6,193 nt of DNA from Actinomycetota bacterium (GCA_016927635.1 JAFGMJ010000088.1:1-6193), one strand, 5' to 3'; shown: positions 1-6,122, numbered from the stretch's first letter. The notes: generated by a model not told the origin, from the sequence alone. Made by a program: numbers and translations.

Positions 1-42
1 ACCCTCTGGTAGCTGGCTGCCATCATAAGATTTTAAACTCAT
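1..42 (-). CDS. Possible start of a downstream gene, cut by the window edge
   Basis: A minus-strand ATG at 42-40 opens a frame that runs without a stop to the window edge and reads MSLKSYDGSQLPEG. It overlaps the last 20 bases of the preceding chimeric frame in another reading frame. A GAGG ribosome-binding site lies at 52-49, six bases before the ATG, which is good spacing. Such overlaps are common between co-transcribed genes. Only 14 residues are visible and I do not recognise the family, so no function is proposed. Because the preceding gene looks rearranged, this could instead be a chance frame or a frameshifted continuation of it. Confidence 0.35.
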   Translation of the reverse strand, partial: MSLKSYDGSQLPEG

Positions 43-586
43 TTACAGCCTCAGCTACGACTATAAACCCTTCTTCAAATATTTGCCTTGTTTTCATGTT
101 TACTTCCATAACGCCCATCTCGGAAAATCCCAGCGCCTTATTATATGAAAAATCACTTTCAAGCAGTTCAGTGGTATATTGCTTTATCTTTTTGTAACCC
201 TGGTAAAAAACTGTTTCAGGAAAATTTATAAGAATGGTTACTTTTTCCCCAACTGATTTTCTCAGCTCTTCCAGGGATATGTCGCTGTATGGCGGAGGAG
301 TGTATGATTCAATGAAATCCGGCTGCACTTCCCCCAACCACTTTGCATGTCTTCTTAAAAACTTGGCATGGGCATGAATGCCACATTTCCTTTTTTTATT
401 GCTTAAAGCTTTTATTGCTTTTCTGTAATGGGGAACTTCGTATTTTATATAGTTCTGGGGAGATATATTATCTGAAATATCACCCAGGTGCTGAAGCCCC
501 TCCGTTTTATAGCTGCCGACAGAAACCCTGCAGTTGCTTGCTCCAAAATCTGCAATGATATAATTTTTACCCTGCTCTTTGCCCAT
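23..586 (-). pseudogene. Chimeric remnant: FGGY sugar kinase N-terminus fused to UroD-family C-terminal part
   Basis: This 187-residue frame looks like two gene pieces joined in frame. Residues 8-26 (NYIIADFGASNCRVSVGSY) match the first strand and phosphate-binding turn of rhamnulokinase-like FGGY kinases, whose usual start is [YL]xAxDxGASsGRV. From about residue 33 the sequence resembles the second half of uroporphyrinogen-decarboxylase-family (UroD, corrinoid methyltransferase-like) proteins: DNISPQNYIKYEVPHYRKA (39-57), the HAHAK segment (71-75), FIESYTPPPYSD (91-102), and LINFPETVFYQG (119-130), ending near the family's normal C-terminus. FGGY kinases are about 450-500 residues and UroD-like proteins about 340, so most of the kinase and the UroD N-terminal half are absent. 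No good ribosome-binding site precedes the ATG at 586; the upstream bases read ACAATCCT. I infer that a deletion between two neighbouring same-strand genes left this product. It is unlikely to be an active kinase or a complete methyltransferase, though it may still be translated. Confidence 0.7.
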
Positions 587-796
587 AGGATTGTTATATA
601 TAAATCATTTTTTGAAAATAAATTTTGTTGTAACACTAAAAAATGACATTGGAAATTTAAAAGCCGAATGGATTATTTTTAAAATAAAGATGCATTTTCA
701 TAAAATAAATATTATTTTGATTATTTTTGAATTATTATTGATTATTTTGTATTATTTTACCTAACAACAATGGTGTAAGTCAATATTTTTTTATGA

Positions 797-827
797 TTGA
801 GACAATATCAGATACAAATAGTATAAT
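797..827 (+). promoter_or_regulatory. Predicted sigma-70-type promoter of the HisF-like gene
   Basis: A perfect -10 hexamer TATAAT lies at 822-827. Upstream, TTGAGA at 797-802 gives a 19-base spacer; reading the -35 as GAGACA at 799-804 gives a 17-base spacer. Transcription would begin near 834 and leave a leader of about 36 bases before the ATG at 870. The A/T-tract region at about 710-765, with repeated GATTATTTT-like units, lies just upstream and may be bent DNA, but no specific site is recognisable in it. The -10 is convincing; the -35 is only fair. Confidence 0.5.
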
Positions 828-869
828 ACCCGAGGAGCATATTTATCCCGATATATAGGAGAATAGACT

Positions 870-1631
870 ATGAAAAAACAAATCAGTATTATGCCATGCC
901 TGGATATGAAGAACGGCAGGGTCGTAAAAGGCGTTCATTTTGTTGACATTAAAGATGCGGGAGACCCTGTTGAGTGTGCCAAGGCTTACTGTATGGCAGG
1001 AGCTGATGAGCTTGCGCTGCTGGATATAACCGCAACAGTGGAAAACCGGCCGACAATGCTTGAAGTTGTCAGAAAAGTAGCCGAAGTCACAACGGTTCCA
1101 TTTACAGTGGGCGGGGGCATTTCAGACGTTTCATCAGCCGCATCAGTTCTTGAGGCTGGAGCCAGTAAGATATCTACAAGCAGCGCTGCTTTTAGAAATC
1201 CTGGGATTATTAAAGACATGGTAACTGAATTTGGCTGCGAAAAAGTAACTGTTGCAATCGATGTGGATGTCAATAAAGCCATGCCATCAGGATATGAAGT
1301 CTATATTGACGGCGGGCGGACAGCAACGGCAACAGATGCAATTGAATGGGCAAAAAAAGTCGACAGTTTTGGCGTATCTGTCATTTTGCCGACAAGCAAA
1401 GCCGGAGATGGCGCACGCAGCGGCTATGATATTCCGGTAATTAAGGCCATGGCAAATGCCTGCAGGGCTGCCATTGTAGCCTCAGGGGGTGCCGGAAAAT
1501 TGGAGCATTTCCTGGAAGCTGTTAAAGCAGGGGCAACAGTTCTTCTGGCAGCATCGGTTTTCCATTTTCATATAATTGATATAGGGCAATTAAAAAGCTA
1601 CCTTAAAAGTAATGGAATAAACATTAAATAG
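870..1631 (+). CDS. HisF-family TIM-barrel cyclase homologue, diverged and standing alone
   Basis: HisF is the cyclase subunit of imidazole glycerol phosphate synthase in histidine biosynthesis. The 253-residue length is normal for the family. Visible family motifs are PCLDMKNGRVVKG (9-21), DELALLDITA (46-55), FTVGGGI (78-84), AIDVD (129-133), DGARSGYD (180-187), ASGGAGKLEHFLEA (204-217) and AASVFH (227-232). Both catalytic aspartates are kept: D12 and D131, equivalent to D11 and D130 of Thermotoga maritima HisF. Several normally conserved positions differ: S6 for R5 and V171 for E167 (ammonia gate), S99 for D98 and E124 for Q123 (HisH-facing side), S104 for N103, A178 for D174 and A182 for T178. 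An AGGAGA site at 857-862, seven bases before the ATG, fixes the start. No hisH or other histidine gene is nearby. The gene is visibly richer in G+C than the flanking DNA, suggesting transfer. The fold is certain. The reaction is not, and I infer a paralogue with a changed ammonia source or substrate rather than ordinary HisF. Confidence 0.85.
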   Translation: MKKQISIMPCLDMKNGRVVKGVHFVDIKDAGDPVECAKAYCMAGADELALLDITATVENRPTMLEVVRKVAEVTTVPFTVGGGISDVSSAASVLEAGASKISTSSAAFRNPGIIKDMVTEFGCEKVTVAIDVDVNKAMPSGYEVYIDGGRTATATDAIEWAKKVDSFGVSVILPTSKAGDGARSGYDIPVIKAMANACRAAIVASGGAGKLEHFLEAVKAGATVLLAASVFHFHIIDIGQLKSYLKSNGINIK

Positions 1632-1661
1632 AACGCAGTCTACCCTTTATTATCTTTTATA

Positions 1662-1811
1662 TTATTCAATCGCGAGTTCAATAAAACCAGAGATTTCCAG
1701 TTTTTTTAATAATATCTCCAACTTGTTTGTATATATCTCTTTATATTCATTTGAAGAATCATCAAAATTTAAAATATTATCATAAATATCTTCAATATTT
1801 CTTTTACACAT
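1662..1811 (-). CDS. Possible small hypothetical protein or gene remnant, 49 aa
   Basis: The frame starts at ATG 1811-1809 and ends at TAA 1664-1662. It reads MCKRNIEDIYDNILNFDDS at the start and KLEILLKKLEISGFIELAIE at the end. The composition is that of a real soluble protein, with charged residues alternating with Leu and Ile and a likely amphipathic helix over residues 23-42. The start is weak: two in-frame TAA stops lie six bases upstream, and the nearest purine-rich motif (GGA) is nine bases from the ATG. The same frame upstream of those stops reads SSITKKDLRKKYKRFG, and the 1859-1957 fragment is in another frame, so this may be the tail of a decayed longer gene. I do not recognise the family. 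Confidence 0.3.
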   Translation of the reverse strand: MCKRNIEDIYDNILNFDDSSNEYKEIYTNKLEILLKKLEISGFIELAIE

Positions 1812-1858
1812 TTTTTATTATCCAAATCTCTTATATTTTTTTCTTAAATCTTTTTTTG

Positions 1859-1957
1859 TTATTGAGCTTCTATTATTTCCCTATTGATAATTTCATTAAA
1901 CCTGCCGCTTTCAATTATGGTTTTATGATGCTTAAAAATCACACTTACAACCTTCTT
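1859..1957 (-). pseudogene. Possible minus-strand gene fragment, up to 32 codons
   Basis: The open stretch between two stops ends with HHKTIIESGRFNEIINREIIEAQ and a TAA at 1861-1859. A GTG six codons in has a plausible AGAAGG site eight bases before it, which would give a 27-residue product. The residue mix is protein-like and the frame lies directly upstream of the 49-aa minus-strand frame, but in a different phase. Together the two segments look like a frameshifted, stop-broken older gene. The family is not recognisable, and chance in AT-rich DNA is a real alternative. Confidence 0.2.
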
Positions 1958-1985
1958 TTAAAAAACATTTTTAACTGGATGGAAC

Positions 1986-2063
1986 ATGTTTATTGATAGA
2001 AAAAATGCAGGTATAACCTTAGCAAAAGAACTGCATAAATTTAGATCAAAAAATGTTTATTAA
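1986..2063 (+). pseudogene. Truncated phosphoribosyltransferase start, 25 codons
   Basis: The frame reads MFIDRKNAGITLAKELHKF and then RSKNVY before a TAA. This matches the N-terminus of a widespread phosphoribosyltransferase-domain family whose members begin M-F-x-D-R-x-x-A-G-x-x-L-A-x-x-L and continue into a V-V-L-A-L-P-R-G-G-V-P strand. Here the sequence stops exactly where that strand should begin. The stop is two bases from the 3' end of the convergent beta-subunit gene, so the rest of the gene was probably lost by deletion or rearrangement at that junction. No phosphate- or PRPP-binding residues remain, so it is non-functional. A weak GGATGG lies three bases before the ATG. Confidence 0.55.
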
Positions 2064-2065
2064 TA

Positions 2066-2959
2066 CTAATAAAAACTTTTCATTAAGCTTTCAATATTAA
2101 TACTAGACAGGTCCTGGTAAACAAGGGGTTTATCCTTTATCTGTTCCAAACCGTCATGGTAAGTTCTTTTCTTAATTTGATAAAAAATACCCAATGGTAT
2201 TCTTTCCATTTCCTGAGATTTTTGCAGTGCTTTTGAAAAGTCCCCGCTATTATACTCACTTGAATCTTCCAACTTGTATATGAGTTTTTTATAATAATCA
2301 TATGTATCAATTTTATTGAAAGTCACACATGGCTGCAGTACATCTATAAATGAAAATCCTTTATGTGCCAGTGCTTTGATAAAAATATTCTTCAAATGCT
2401 CAGGCTCACCTGAATAGCCTCTAGCAACAAAGGTTGCGCCGCAAATTAATGCCAGTGCAACTGGATTAATTGGCTGCTCCATCACTCCAAAAGGAGTTGA
2501 TTTTGTTTTAAATTTAGTATTGCTTGTAGGTGATGTTTGGCCAGTTGTAAGGCCATAAATCCTGTTATCATGCATGATGTGCGTTATGTCCAGATTTCTT
2601 CTGCATGTATGTATAAAGTGATTTCCGCCAATTCCGACCCCATCTCCATCACCGGTCATCGCAATGACTTTGAGCAAATGGTTGGCAAGATGGGCGCCTG
2701 TTGCAACAGGCAAAGCCATTCCATGCAGCGCATGATATGCATAAGTTTTTATAAAGTTATTTCCATTACCTGAACAGCCTATACCAAATACTATCAGTAT
2801 TTCATGCGGGGACAATTTAAGCTCAACAAAAGCTTTTTTTATTGAATTCCAGATTCCGTAATTTCCACAGCCAACACACCATGTGGGCCTTTTTTTCGTA
2901 TTAAAGTCTGCTGGTTTTAGATTATAATTTCTTTTTCTATTATTGGCTTCACTAATCAT
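2066..2959 (-). CDS. 2-oxoacid:ferredoxin oxidoreductase, beta (TPP-binding) subunit
   Basis: The beta subunit holds thiamine pyrophosphate and the 4Fe-4S cluster of enzymes that oxidatively decarboxylate a 2-oxoacid to an acyl-CoA and reduce ferredoxin in the cytoplasm. The 297-residue length is normal. Residues 26-36 (TWCVGCGNYGI) carry the first cysteine pair, C28 and C31. C62 in GIGCSG and C211 in PCVTFN complete the four cluster ligands, with spacing like that of the Sulfolobus enzyme. The TPP/Mg motif is GDGDGVGIGGNHF (103-115) with DNRIYGLTTGQ (131-141), followed by TKSTPFG (152-158) and the C-terminal IPLGIFY (254-260). Position 65 is Asn where Sulfolobus 2-oxoacid oxidoreductase has Lys49, a residue linked there to substrate recognition, so I leave the substrate open. 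The gene starts 28 bases after the alpha-subunit stop, with a weak AAAGAGA site, and is surely co-transcribed. Pyruvate, 2-oxoglutarate or a branched or aryl 2-oxoacid are all possible. Confidence 0.92.
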   Translation of the reverse strand: MISEANNRKRNYNLKPADFNTKKRPTWCVGCGNYGIWNSIKKAFVELKLSPHEILIVFGIGCSGNGNNFIKTYAYHALHGMALPVATGAHLANHLLKVIAMTGDGDGVGIGGNHFIHTCRRNLDITHIMHDNRIYGLTTGQTSPTSNTKFKTKSTPFGVMEQPINPVALALICGATFVARGYSGEPEHLKNIFIKALAHKGFSFIDVLQPCVTFNKIDTYDYYKKLIYKLEDSSEYNSGDFSKALQKSQEMERIPLGIFYQIKKRTYHDGLEQIKDKPLVYQDLSSINIESLMKSFY

Positions 2960-2987
2960 AAAAATTCTCTTTATGTTAAAAATTGAT

Positions 2988-4730
2988 TTAAATTTTTTCC
3001 AGTCCTTTTATTATCTCCTCAGGCAAAAACTGCCTGCCGTTATATTTCAAAAGCTGTTTATTTATCTTAATACCTGTATTTTCCATTATAAGTCTTGAAA
3101 GCTGTGACGTTTTATTATTTTCAATCACTGCACTTCTTGTCACATTTTTCATGAATTTCTTAAAAGCTTTTACAGGAAATGGAACAAGATATTTAAAATG
3201 AATGAAATTAAAAATTCTCTTATCAGTATTTAAATATTTCATTGCTTCAAGAATTGGCATCTTGCATGAACCCCAGCTTATTATCGTAGTGTCAGCATTT
3301 TTTGGCCCATATAAATCAGGGCTTATTATTTCTTTGTTAATAGCATTTAATTTAATAAATCTCTTATCCATCATTTTTTTTCTGTTTTCAGCGCTTTCTT
3401 CTGAAAACCCGTATTCATCATGCTCATCTGTATTGGCAATATGAACACCATTTCTCAACCCGGTAATTGCCCTTGGAGAGATGCCGTCATCAGTAATTTT
3501 ATATCTTAAGTAATCCTCATTATTATCGATATCTTCTTCTGCAAAAATTAATTTTCCCCTGTTTATTTTTATTTTATATCTAGTTAACCCGGTACAGGTG
3601 AAATTATTTTCTGATAAAAATTTGTCAAGCATAACTATTACTGGAATCTGGTATTTTTCAGCAAGGTTAAAGGCAATCTGTACCATATAAAATGATTCTT
3701 CCGGATCTCCAGGAGCCATGACAACTCTTGGAAATTCACCATGGGAAGCATGGACAGCATAAAGCATATCACCCTGCTCAGTCCATGTGGGAAGACCGGT
3801 CGCAGGTGCAGGGCGCTGACAGAGAATAATCACAATCGGAGTTTCAGTCATTGCTGCTCCTGCCAAACCTTCATTCATAAGTGCAAAACCTCCGCCTGAA
3901 GTTGCAACCATTGACCTTACTCCAGCAAAAGACGCTCCCACTGCCATATTGATAACAGCAATTTCACTCTCAGCATGCTTTGTGACAATATTAAAATCTC
4001 TTTCAGCCGCAGCAAACGAATGCAATATCGAGGACGAGGGCGTCATCGGATAAGCAGCATAAAATTTACAGCCTGCATTTAAAGCCCCTAAAAAAATCCC
4101 ATCATTGCCTGTCAGCAGTAGCTTTTTTTTACTATAATTTTTTTTAATATGAATTTTAGGTATACCTGTGAATTCCTTCATTATAAAATCAAAACCAGCT
4201 TTTGCTGCACTTACATTAAAATCAATGATTTTTTGCCCCTTATCTTTAAAATTTTCAGTAATTACCTCTTTTAGCATATTAAAATCATAATTCAGCAATG
4301 CAACAGATACGCCAAGGGCCACATTATTTTTGACGATTTTAGGAGCGCCTGTCTTTTCTATTAATCTGTCAAAAGGGACCGGAAGAAAGTTGACATCAGG
4401 TTTTTTATAATTAAAATCCCTGCCAATAAAAATTCCGCTATCATAAACTATGAAACCATTTTTTTTGACTTCATTCATGTGCAGGTCTATTGTCATTTCA
4501 TCCAGGGCAATAAGAATGTTTACGGAAGCTAAAAGCGAAAATATTTTTTCTGTACTTACTCTTACACTGTAAACATTGTGGCCACCCTGGATAAGTGAAG
4601 GGTATTCTTTATCATCTACAACATTGTATCCCTTGCGTGAAAAAATTCTTGCAAATATAAGGCCCGTAGACATAATCCCAAAACCTGCAGGCCCTCCAAC
4701 TTTCCAAGAAAATGCCTTGATTTCTGCCAT
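2988..4730 (-). CDS. 2-oxoacid:ferredoxin oxidoreductase, fused gamma-alpha subunit
   Basis: This 580-residue protein is the large partner of the downstream beta subunit and together they form the two-subunit enzyme. Residues 1-185 are the gamma domain, with WKVGGPAGFGIMSTG (9-23) and YPSLIQGGHNVYSVRVS (43-59). Residues 205-375 are the alpha pyrimidine-binding domain, with YPMTPSS (227-233, usually YPITPSS), KHAESEIAVINMAVGASFAG (251-270), ATSGGGFALMNEG (276-288) and ATGLPTWTEQGDM (310-322). Residues 478-580 form the C-terminal transketolase-C-like domain, with the ISWGS turn at 484-488. There are no ferredoxin-type cysteine motifs, as expected for this form. The start is set by an AAGGGG site (4742-4737) six bases before the ATG. 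A palindrome and a candidate promoter lie just upstream. All core motifs look intact. The substrate cannot be read from sequence alone, and the Met in YPMTP sits in the loop known to matter for catalysis in archaeal homologues. Confidence 0.92.
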   Translation of the reverse strand: MAEIKAFSWKVGGPAGFGIMSTGLIFARIFSRKGYNVVDDKEYPSLIQGGHNVYSVRVSTEKIFSLLASVNILIALDEMTIDLHMNEVKKNGFIVYDSGIFIGRDFNYKKPDVNFLPVPFDRLIEKTGAPKIVKNNVALGVSVALLNYDFNMLKEVITENFKDKGQKIIDFNVSAAKAGFDFIMKEFTGIPKIHIKKNYSKKKLLLTGNDGIFLGALNAGCKFYAAYPMTPSSSILHSFAAAERDFNIVTKHAESEIAVINMAVGASFAGVRSMVATSGGGFALMNEGLAGAAMTETPIVIILCQRPAPATGLPTWTEQGDMLYAVHASHGEFPRVVMAPGDPEESFYMVQIAFNLAEKYQIPVIVMLDKFLSENNFTCTGLTRYKIKINRGKLIFAEEDIDNNEDYLRYKITDDGISPRAITGLRNGVHIANTDEHDEYGFSEESAENRKKMMDKRFIKLNAINKEIISPDLYGPKNADTTIISWGSCKMPILEAMKYLNTDKRIFNFIHFKYLVPFPVKAFKKFMKNVTRSAVIENNKTSQLSRLIMENTGIKINKQLLKYNGRQFLPEEIIKGLEKI

Positions 4731-4744
4731 AAAAATCCCCTTAA

Positions 4745-4756
4745 AAGTTGCAACTT
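4745..4756. promoter_or_regulatory. 12-bp palindrome upstream of the oxidoreductase operon, candidate operator
   Basis: AAGTTGCAACTT is a perfect palindrome three bases upstream of the operon's ribosome-binding site. With the predicted promoter it would fall at about +3 to +14, where a repressor could block transcription. No regulator is known from the sequence, and a 12-bp perfect palindrome can arise by chance. Confidence 0.3.
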
Positions 4757-4765
4757 CTTATAATT

Positions 4766-4793
4766 GTTTTAATTCTATAAAGATATCAGTCAA
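4766..4793 (-). promoter_or_regulatory. Candidate promoter of the oxidoreductase operon
   Basis: On the minus strand, TTGACT (4793-4788) is a five-of-six match to the -35 consensus. After a 16-base spacer, TAAAAC (4771-4766) is a four-of-six -10. Transcription would start near 4759, giving a short leader that contains the palindrome and the ribosome-binding site. The -10 is weak, so this is tentative. Confidence 0.3.
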
Positions 4794-4853
4794 TTTGACC
4801 GTCTTTTAGATACAGTTGATAAAATTGATTATAATCCCATATGGTTCTGGCAT

Positions 4854-4895
4854 TAACAGTATTTTGGCCAGTTTTAACCTGGTAATTGGGACAGT
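4854..4895 (+). repeat. Left arm of a 42-bp inverted repeat bracketing the response regulator
   Basis: Read on the plus strand, this arm matches the reverse complement of 5948-5989 at 39 of 42 positions. The blocks are TAACAGTATTTTG, CCAGTTTTA, CCTGGTAATTGG and ACAGT, separated by three single mismatches. The arm has internal order: TTGGCCAGTTTTAA at 4864-4877 recurs as TTGGGACAGTATTAA at 4886-4900, a 22-bp period, and CCAG/CTGG form a small internal inverted repeat. Long ends built from repeated units of about 20 bp are known from IS21-family elements, so a relic transposon end is one reading. No transposase is present. Confidence 0.85.
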
Positions 4896-5129
4896 ATTAA
4901 AAGAAATGAGTAAACTGCCCTAAAACTTATCATCTTGCAGCTAATTAAATCAAATCAGTTTGCCAGTCTAGGCCAATCCCTCAATTAAGCGCACAGTATC
5001 TATAATATTAAATATTTGTCCATTAACCATAAATTTAAAAATTTATTCTACTCCACTTTTGTTTGTTATATAATTAAAATCAGATTAAGGTAATTTTAAT
5101 ATTTTTCAGTTTAATATTTTAATAAAACT

Positions 5130-5756
5130 ATGATAAAAGTATTAATTGCTGATGACCATCCACTTGTAAGAAAAGGTATAAAGACATATCTTGATATTTA
5201 TGATGATATTGAAATCGTAGGAGAAGCTGAAAACGGCGCAGAAGCAATTGCTATGTGTAAAATAAGCAATCCCGATATTGTGCTTATGGATCTGGTAATG
5301 CCTGAAGTTGACGGTGTTGAAGCAACAAGAAAAATACTTCAAAGTCAACCATCCATTAAAATAATAATCCTGACAAGCTTTATTGATAAAAATCTATTAG
5401 AGAATTCCCTTAAAGCAGGAGCAATTGGATATGTTCTTAAAAACATTTCCGGAGAAAGCCTTATAAAAACCTTGAGAAATGCCAATATGGGAAAATCTAC
5501 CCTATCTTCAGAAGCCAGCGATTTTTTAATTTCCAGGCTGAAAAACTCTCAATCAGCCAATTATTACCTGACCAACCAGGAAAAAAAAATTTTAGAAGAC
5601 CTTATTCAAGGACTTTCCAATAAACAGATAGCCCAGGCAGAGACACTGAGTATTTCTACTGTAAAATTTCATGTAAGCAATATATTAAGTAAGCTTGGCG
5701 CTGCAAGCAGAGCCGAAGCAATTTCAATAGCTTTAAAAAACAAATCTTCTTTATAA
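5130..5756 (+). CDS. NarL/LuxR-type response regulator
   Basis: This is a two-component DNA-binding transcription factor of 208 residues, the usual length for the NarL/FixJ group. The receiver domain covers residues 1-118: acidic pair D8-D9 in ADDHP, phospho-acceptor D54 in LMDLVMP, switch T82 in LTS and K104 in VLKN. A linker at about 119-146 leads to the LuxR-type helix-turn-helix at 147-204, with LTNQEKKILEDLIQGLSNKQIA and the recognition-helix region STVKFHVSNILSKLGAASRAEA (176-197). All phosphorylation residues are present, so it should respond to a histidine kinase, but none is encoded here. No Shine-Dalgarno site precedes the ATG (AATAAAACT); the nearest AAGG is about 40 bases away, so initiation may be inefficient or leader-independent. 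The gene is bracketed by the 42-bp inverted repeat. Its target genes cannot be deduced; the divergent oxidoreductase operon is a possible one by position only. Confidence 0.93.
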   Translation: MIKVLIADDHPLVRKGIKTYLDIYDDIEIVGEAENGAEAIAMCKISNPDIVLMDLVMPEVDGVEATRKILQSQPSIKIIILTSFIDKNLLENSLKAGAIGYVLKNISGESLIKTLRNANMGKSTLSSEASDFLISRLKNSQSANYYLTNQEKKILEDLIQGLSNKQIAQAETLSISTVKFHVSNILSKLGAASRAEAISIALKNKSSL

Positions 5757-6122
5757 ATTTAAGCAGTTTTTTATTTTTTTAAAATTTATCTACTAAGCTA
5801 ATCTTTTCTCACCTCTGGAAGTAAGATTAAAATTCAGGAAAACTTTTAAAGCTCTGCTATCTCTAATATTGTTTTTAATTGAGATTATTATGCTTTTGGA
5901 CGCTGTTTTCGTTTTGAAAGTATAAACAATTTCAAGAATGACATCAGACTGTACCAATTACCAGGATAAAACTGGTCAAAATACTGTTATTATTATTAAC
6001 TTTTAGATATACATTTATAAAAATAGATTTTTCCCAGATTACGAAATAATTAAAATATCGAAAATTAAAGGCTCTTTATTTATAAGAAATGCTATTGTTT
6101 CAATACTGTGATCTTTATCAAA
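5757..6122. other. Intergenic region after the response regulator
   Basis: This 366-base AT-rich stretch contains the right arm of the inverted repeat (5948-5989). I see no gene, RNA or GC-rich hairpin terminator elsewhere in it. The last ~130 bases must hold the promoter of the lipoprotein gene, but no hexamer pair stands out from the A/T background. Confidence 0.5.
5948..5989 (-). repeat. Right arm of the 42-bp inverted repeat
   Basis: This arm is the reverse complement of 4854-4895 with three mismatches over 42 positions. On the minus strand it starts TAACAGTATTTTG and ends ACAGT. The arms enclose 1,052 bases holding one complete gene. The flanks just outside the arms (GGCAT on the left, TTATT on the right) give no clear target-site duplication, so an insertion is either old or its exact ends differ from the match limits. 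The region inside this arm shows no second match to the region inside the left arm. Confidence 0.85.

Larger units (their letters stand above)
1632..2065. other. Gene-debris intergenic region between convergent genes
   Basis: This 434-base stretch separates the HisF-like gene from the convergent oxidoreductase operon. It contains a truncated phosphoribosyltransferase start (1986-2063, plus) and short minus-strand frames at 1859-1957 and 1662-1811, each described separately. A plus-strand open frame covering 1727-1996 is rich in Phe, Tyr and Ile, as expected for the antisense of K/E/D/I-rich coding sequence or of plain AT-rich DNA, and is not called. No RNA gene or convincing terminator is visible. 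Confidence 0.6.
4731..5129. other. Divergent intergenic region between the oxidoreductase operon and the response regulator
   Basis: This 399-base stretch serves two divergent transcription units. On the operon side it has a candidate promoter and a 12-bp palindrome. In the middle is the left arm of the 42-bp inverted repeat. On the regulator side there are TATAAT matches at 5001-5006 and 5069-5074; neither has a good -35, but the second would place a start near 5081. Weaker look-alikes of the repeat core, such as GCCAGTCTA at 4962-4970, lie between the arm and the regulator. No gene or RNA is visible. Confidence 0.5.

Noticed and set aside
579..764. 61-codon plus-strand frame in the divergent intergenic region
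   Set aside because: The composition is that of random A/T-rich sequence. It begins inside the chimeric gene's start region and lacks a ribosome-binding site.
710..765. Run of GATTATTTT-like units that could be a tandem repeat
   Set aside because: Units are irregular in length and sequence. It is better described as an A/T-rich upstream tract than as a true repeat array.
1727..1996. 89-codon plus-strand open frame between the HisF-like gene and the oxidoreductase operon
   Set aside because: It is dominated by Phe, Tyr, Ile and Leu, as expected from AT-rich DNA or from the antisense of K/E/D-rich coding sequence. It has no ribosome-binding site and no recognisable domain, and it overlaps more protein-like frames.
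2000..2036. Possible intrinsic terminator of the oxidoreductase operon (ATGCAG/CTGCAT stem followed by a T run on the minus strand)
   Set aside because: The stem is only 6 bp with a 20-base loop, and it overlaps the phosphoribosyltransferase remnant, whose codons explain the sequence.
3202..3444. 80-codon plus-strand frame inside the alpha-subunit gene
   Set aside because: It is an antisense shadow of the well-supported alpha-subunit coding sequence.
5753..5789. Inverted repeat ATAAATTT/AAATTTAT after the response regulator
   Set aside because: It is a pure A/T stem of 8 bp with a 21-base loop. It is too weak for a terminator and easily formed by chance in this composition.
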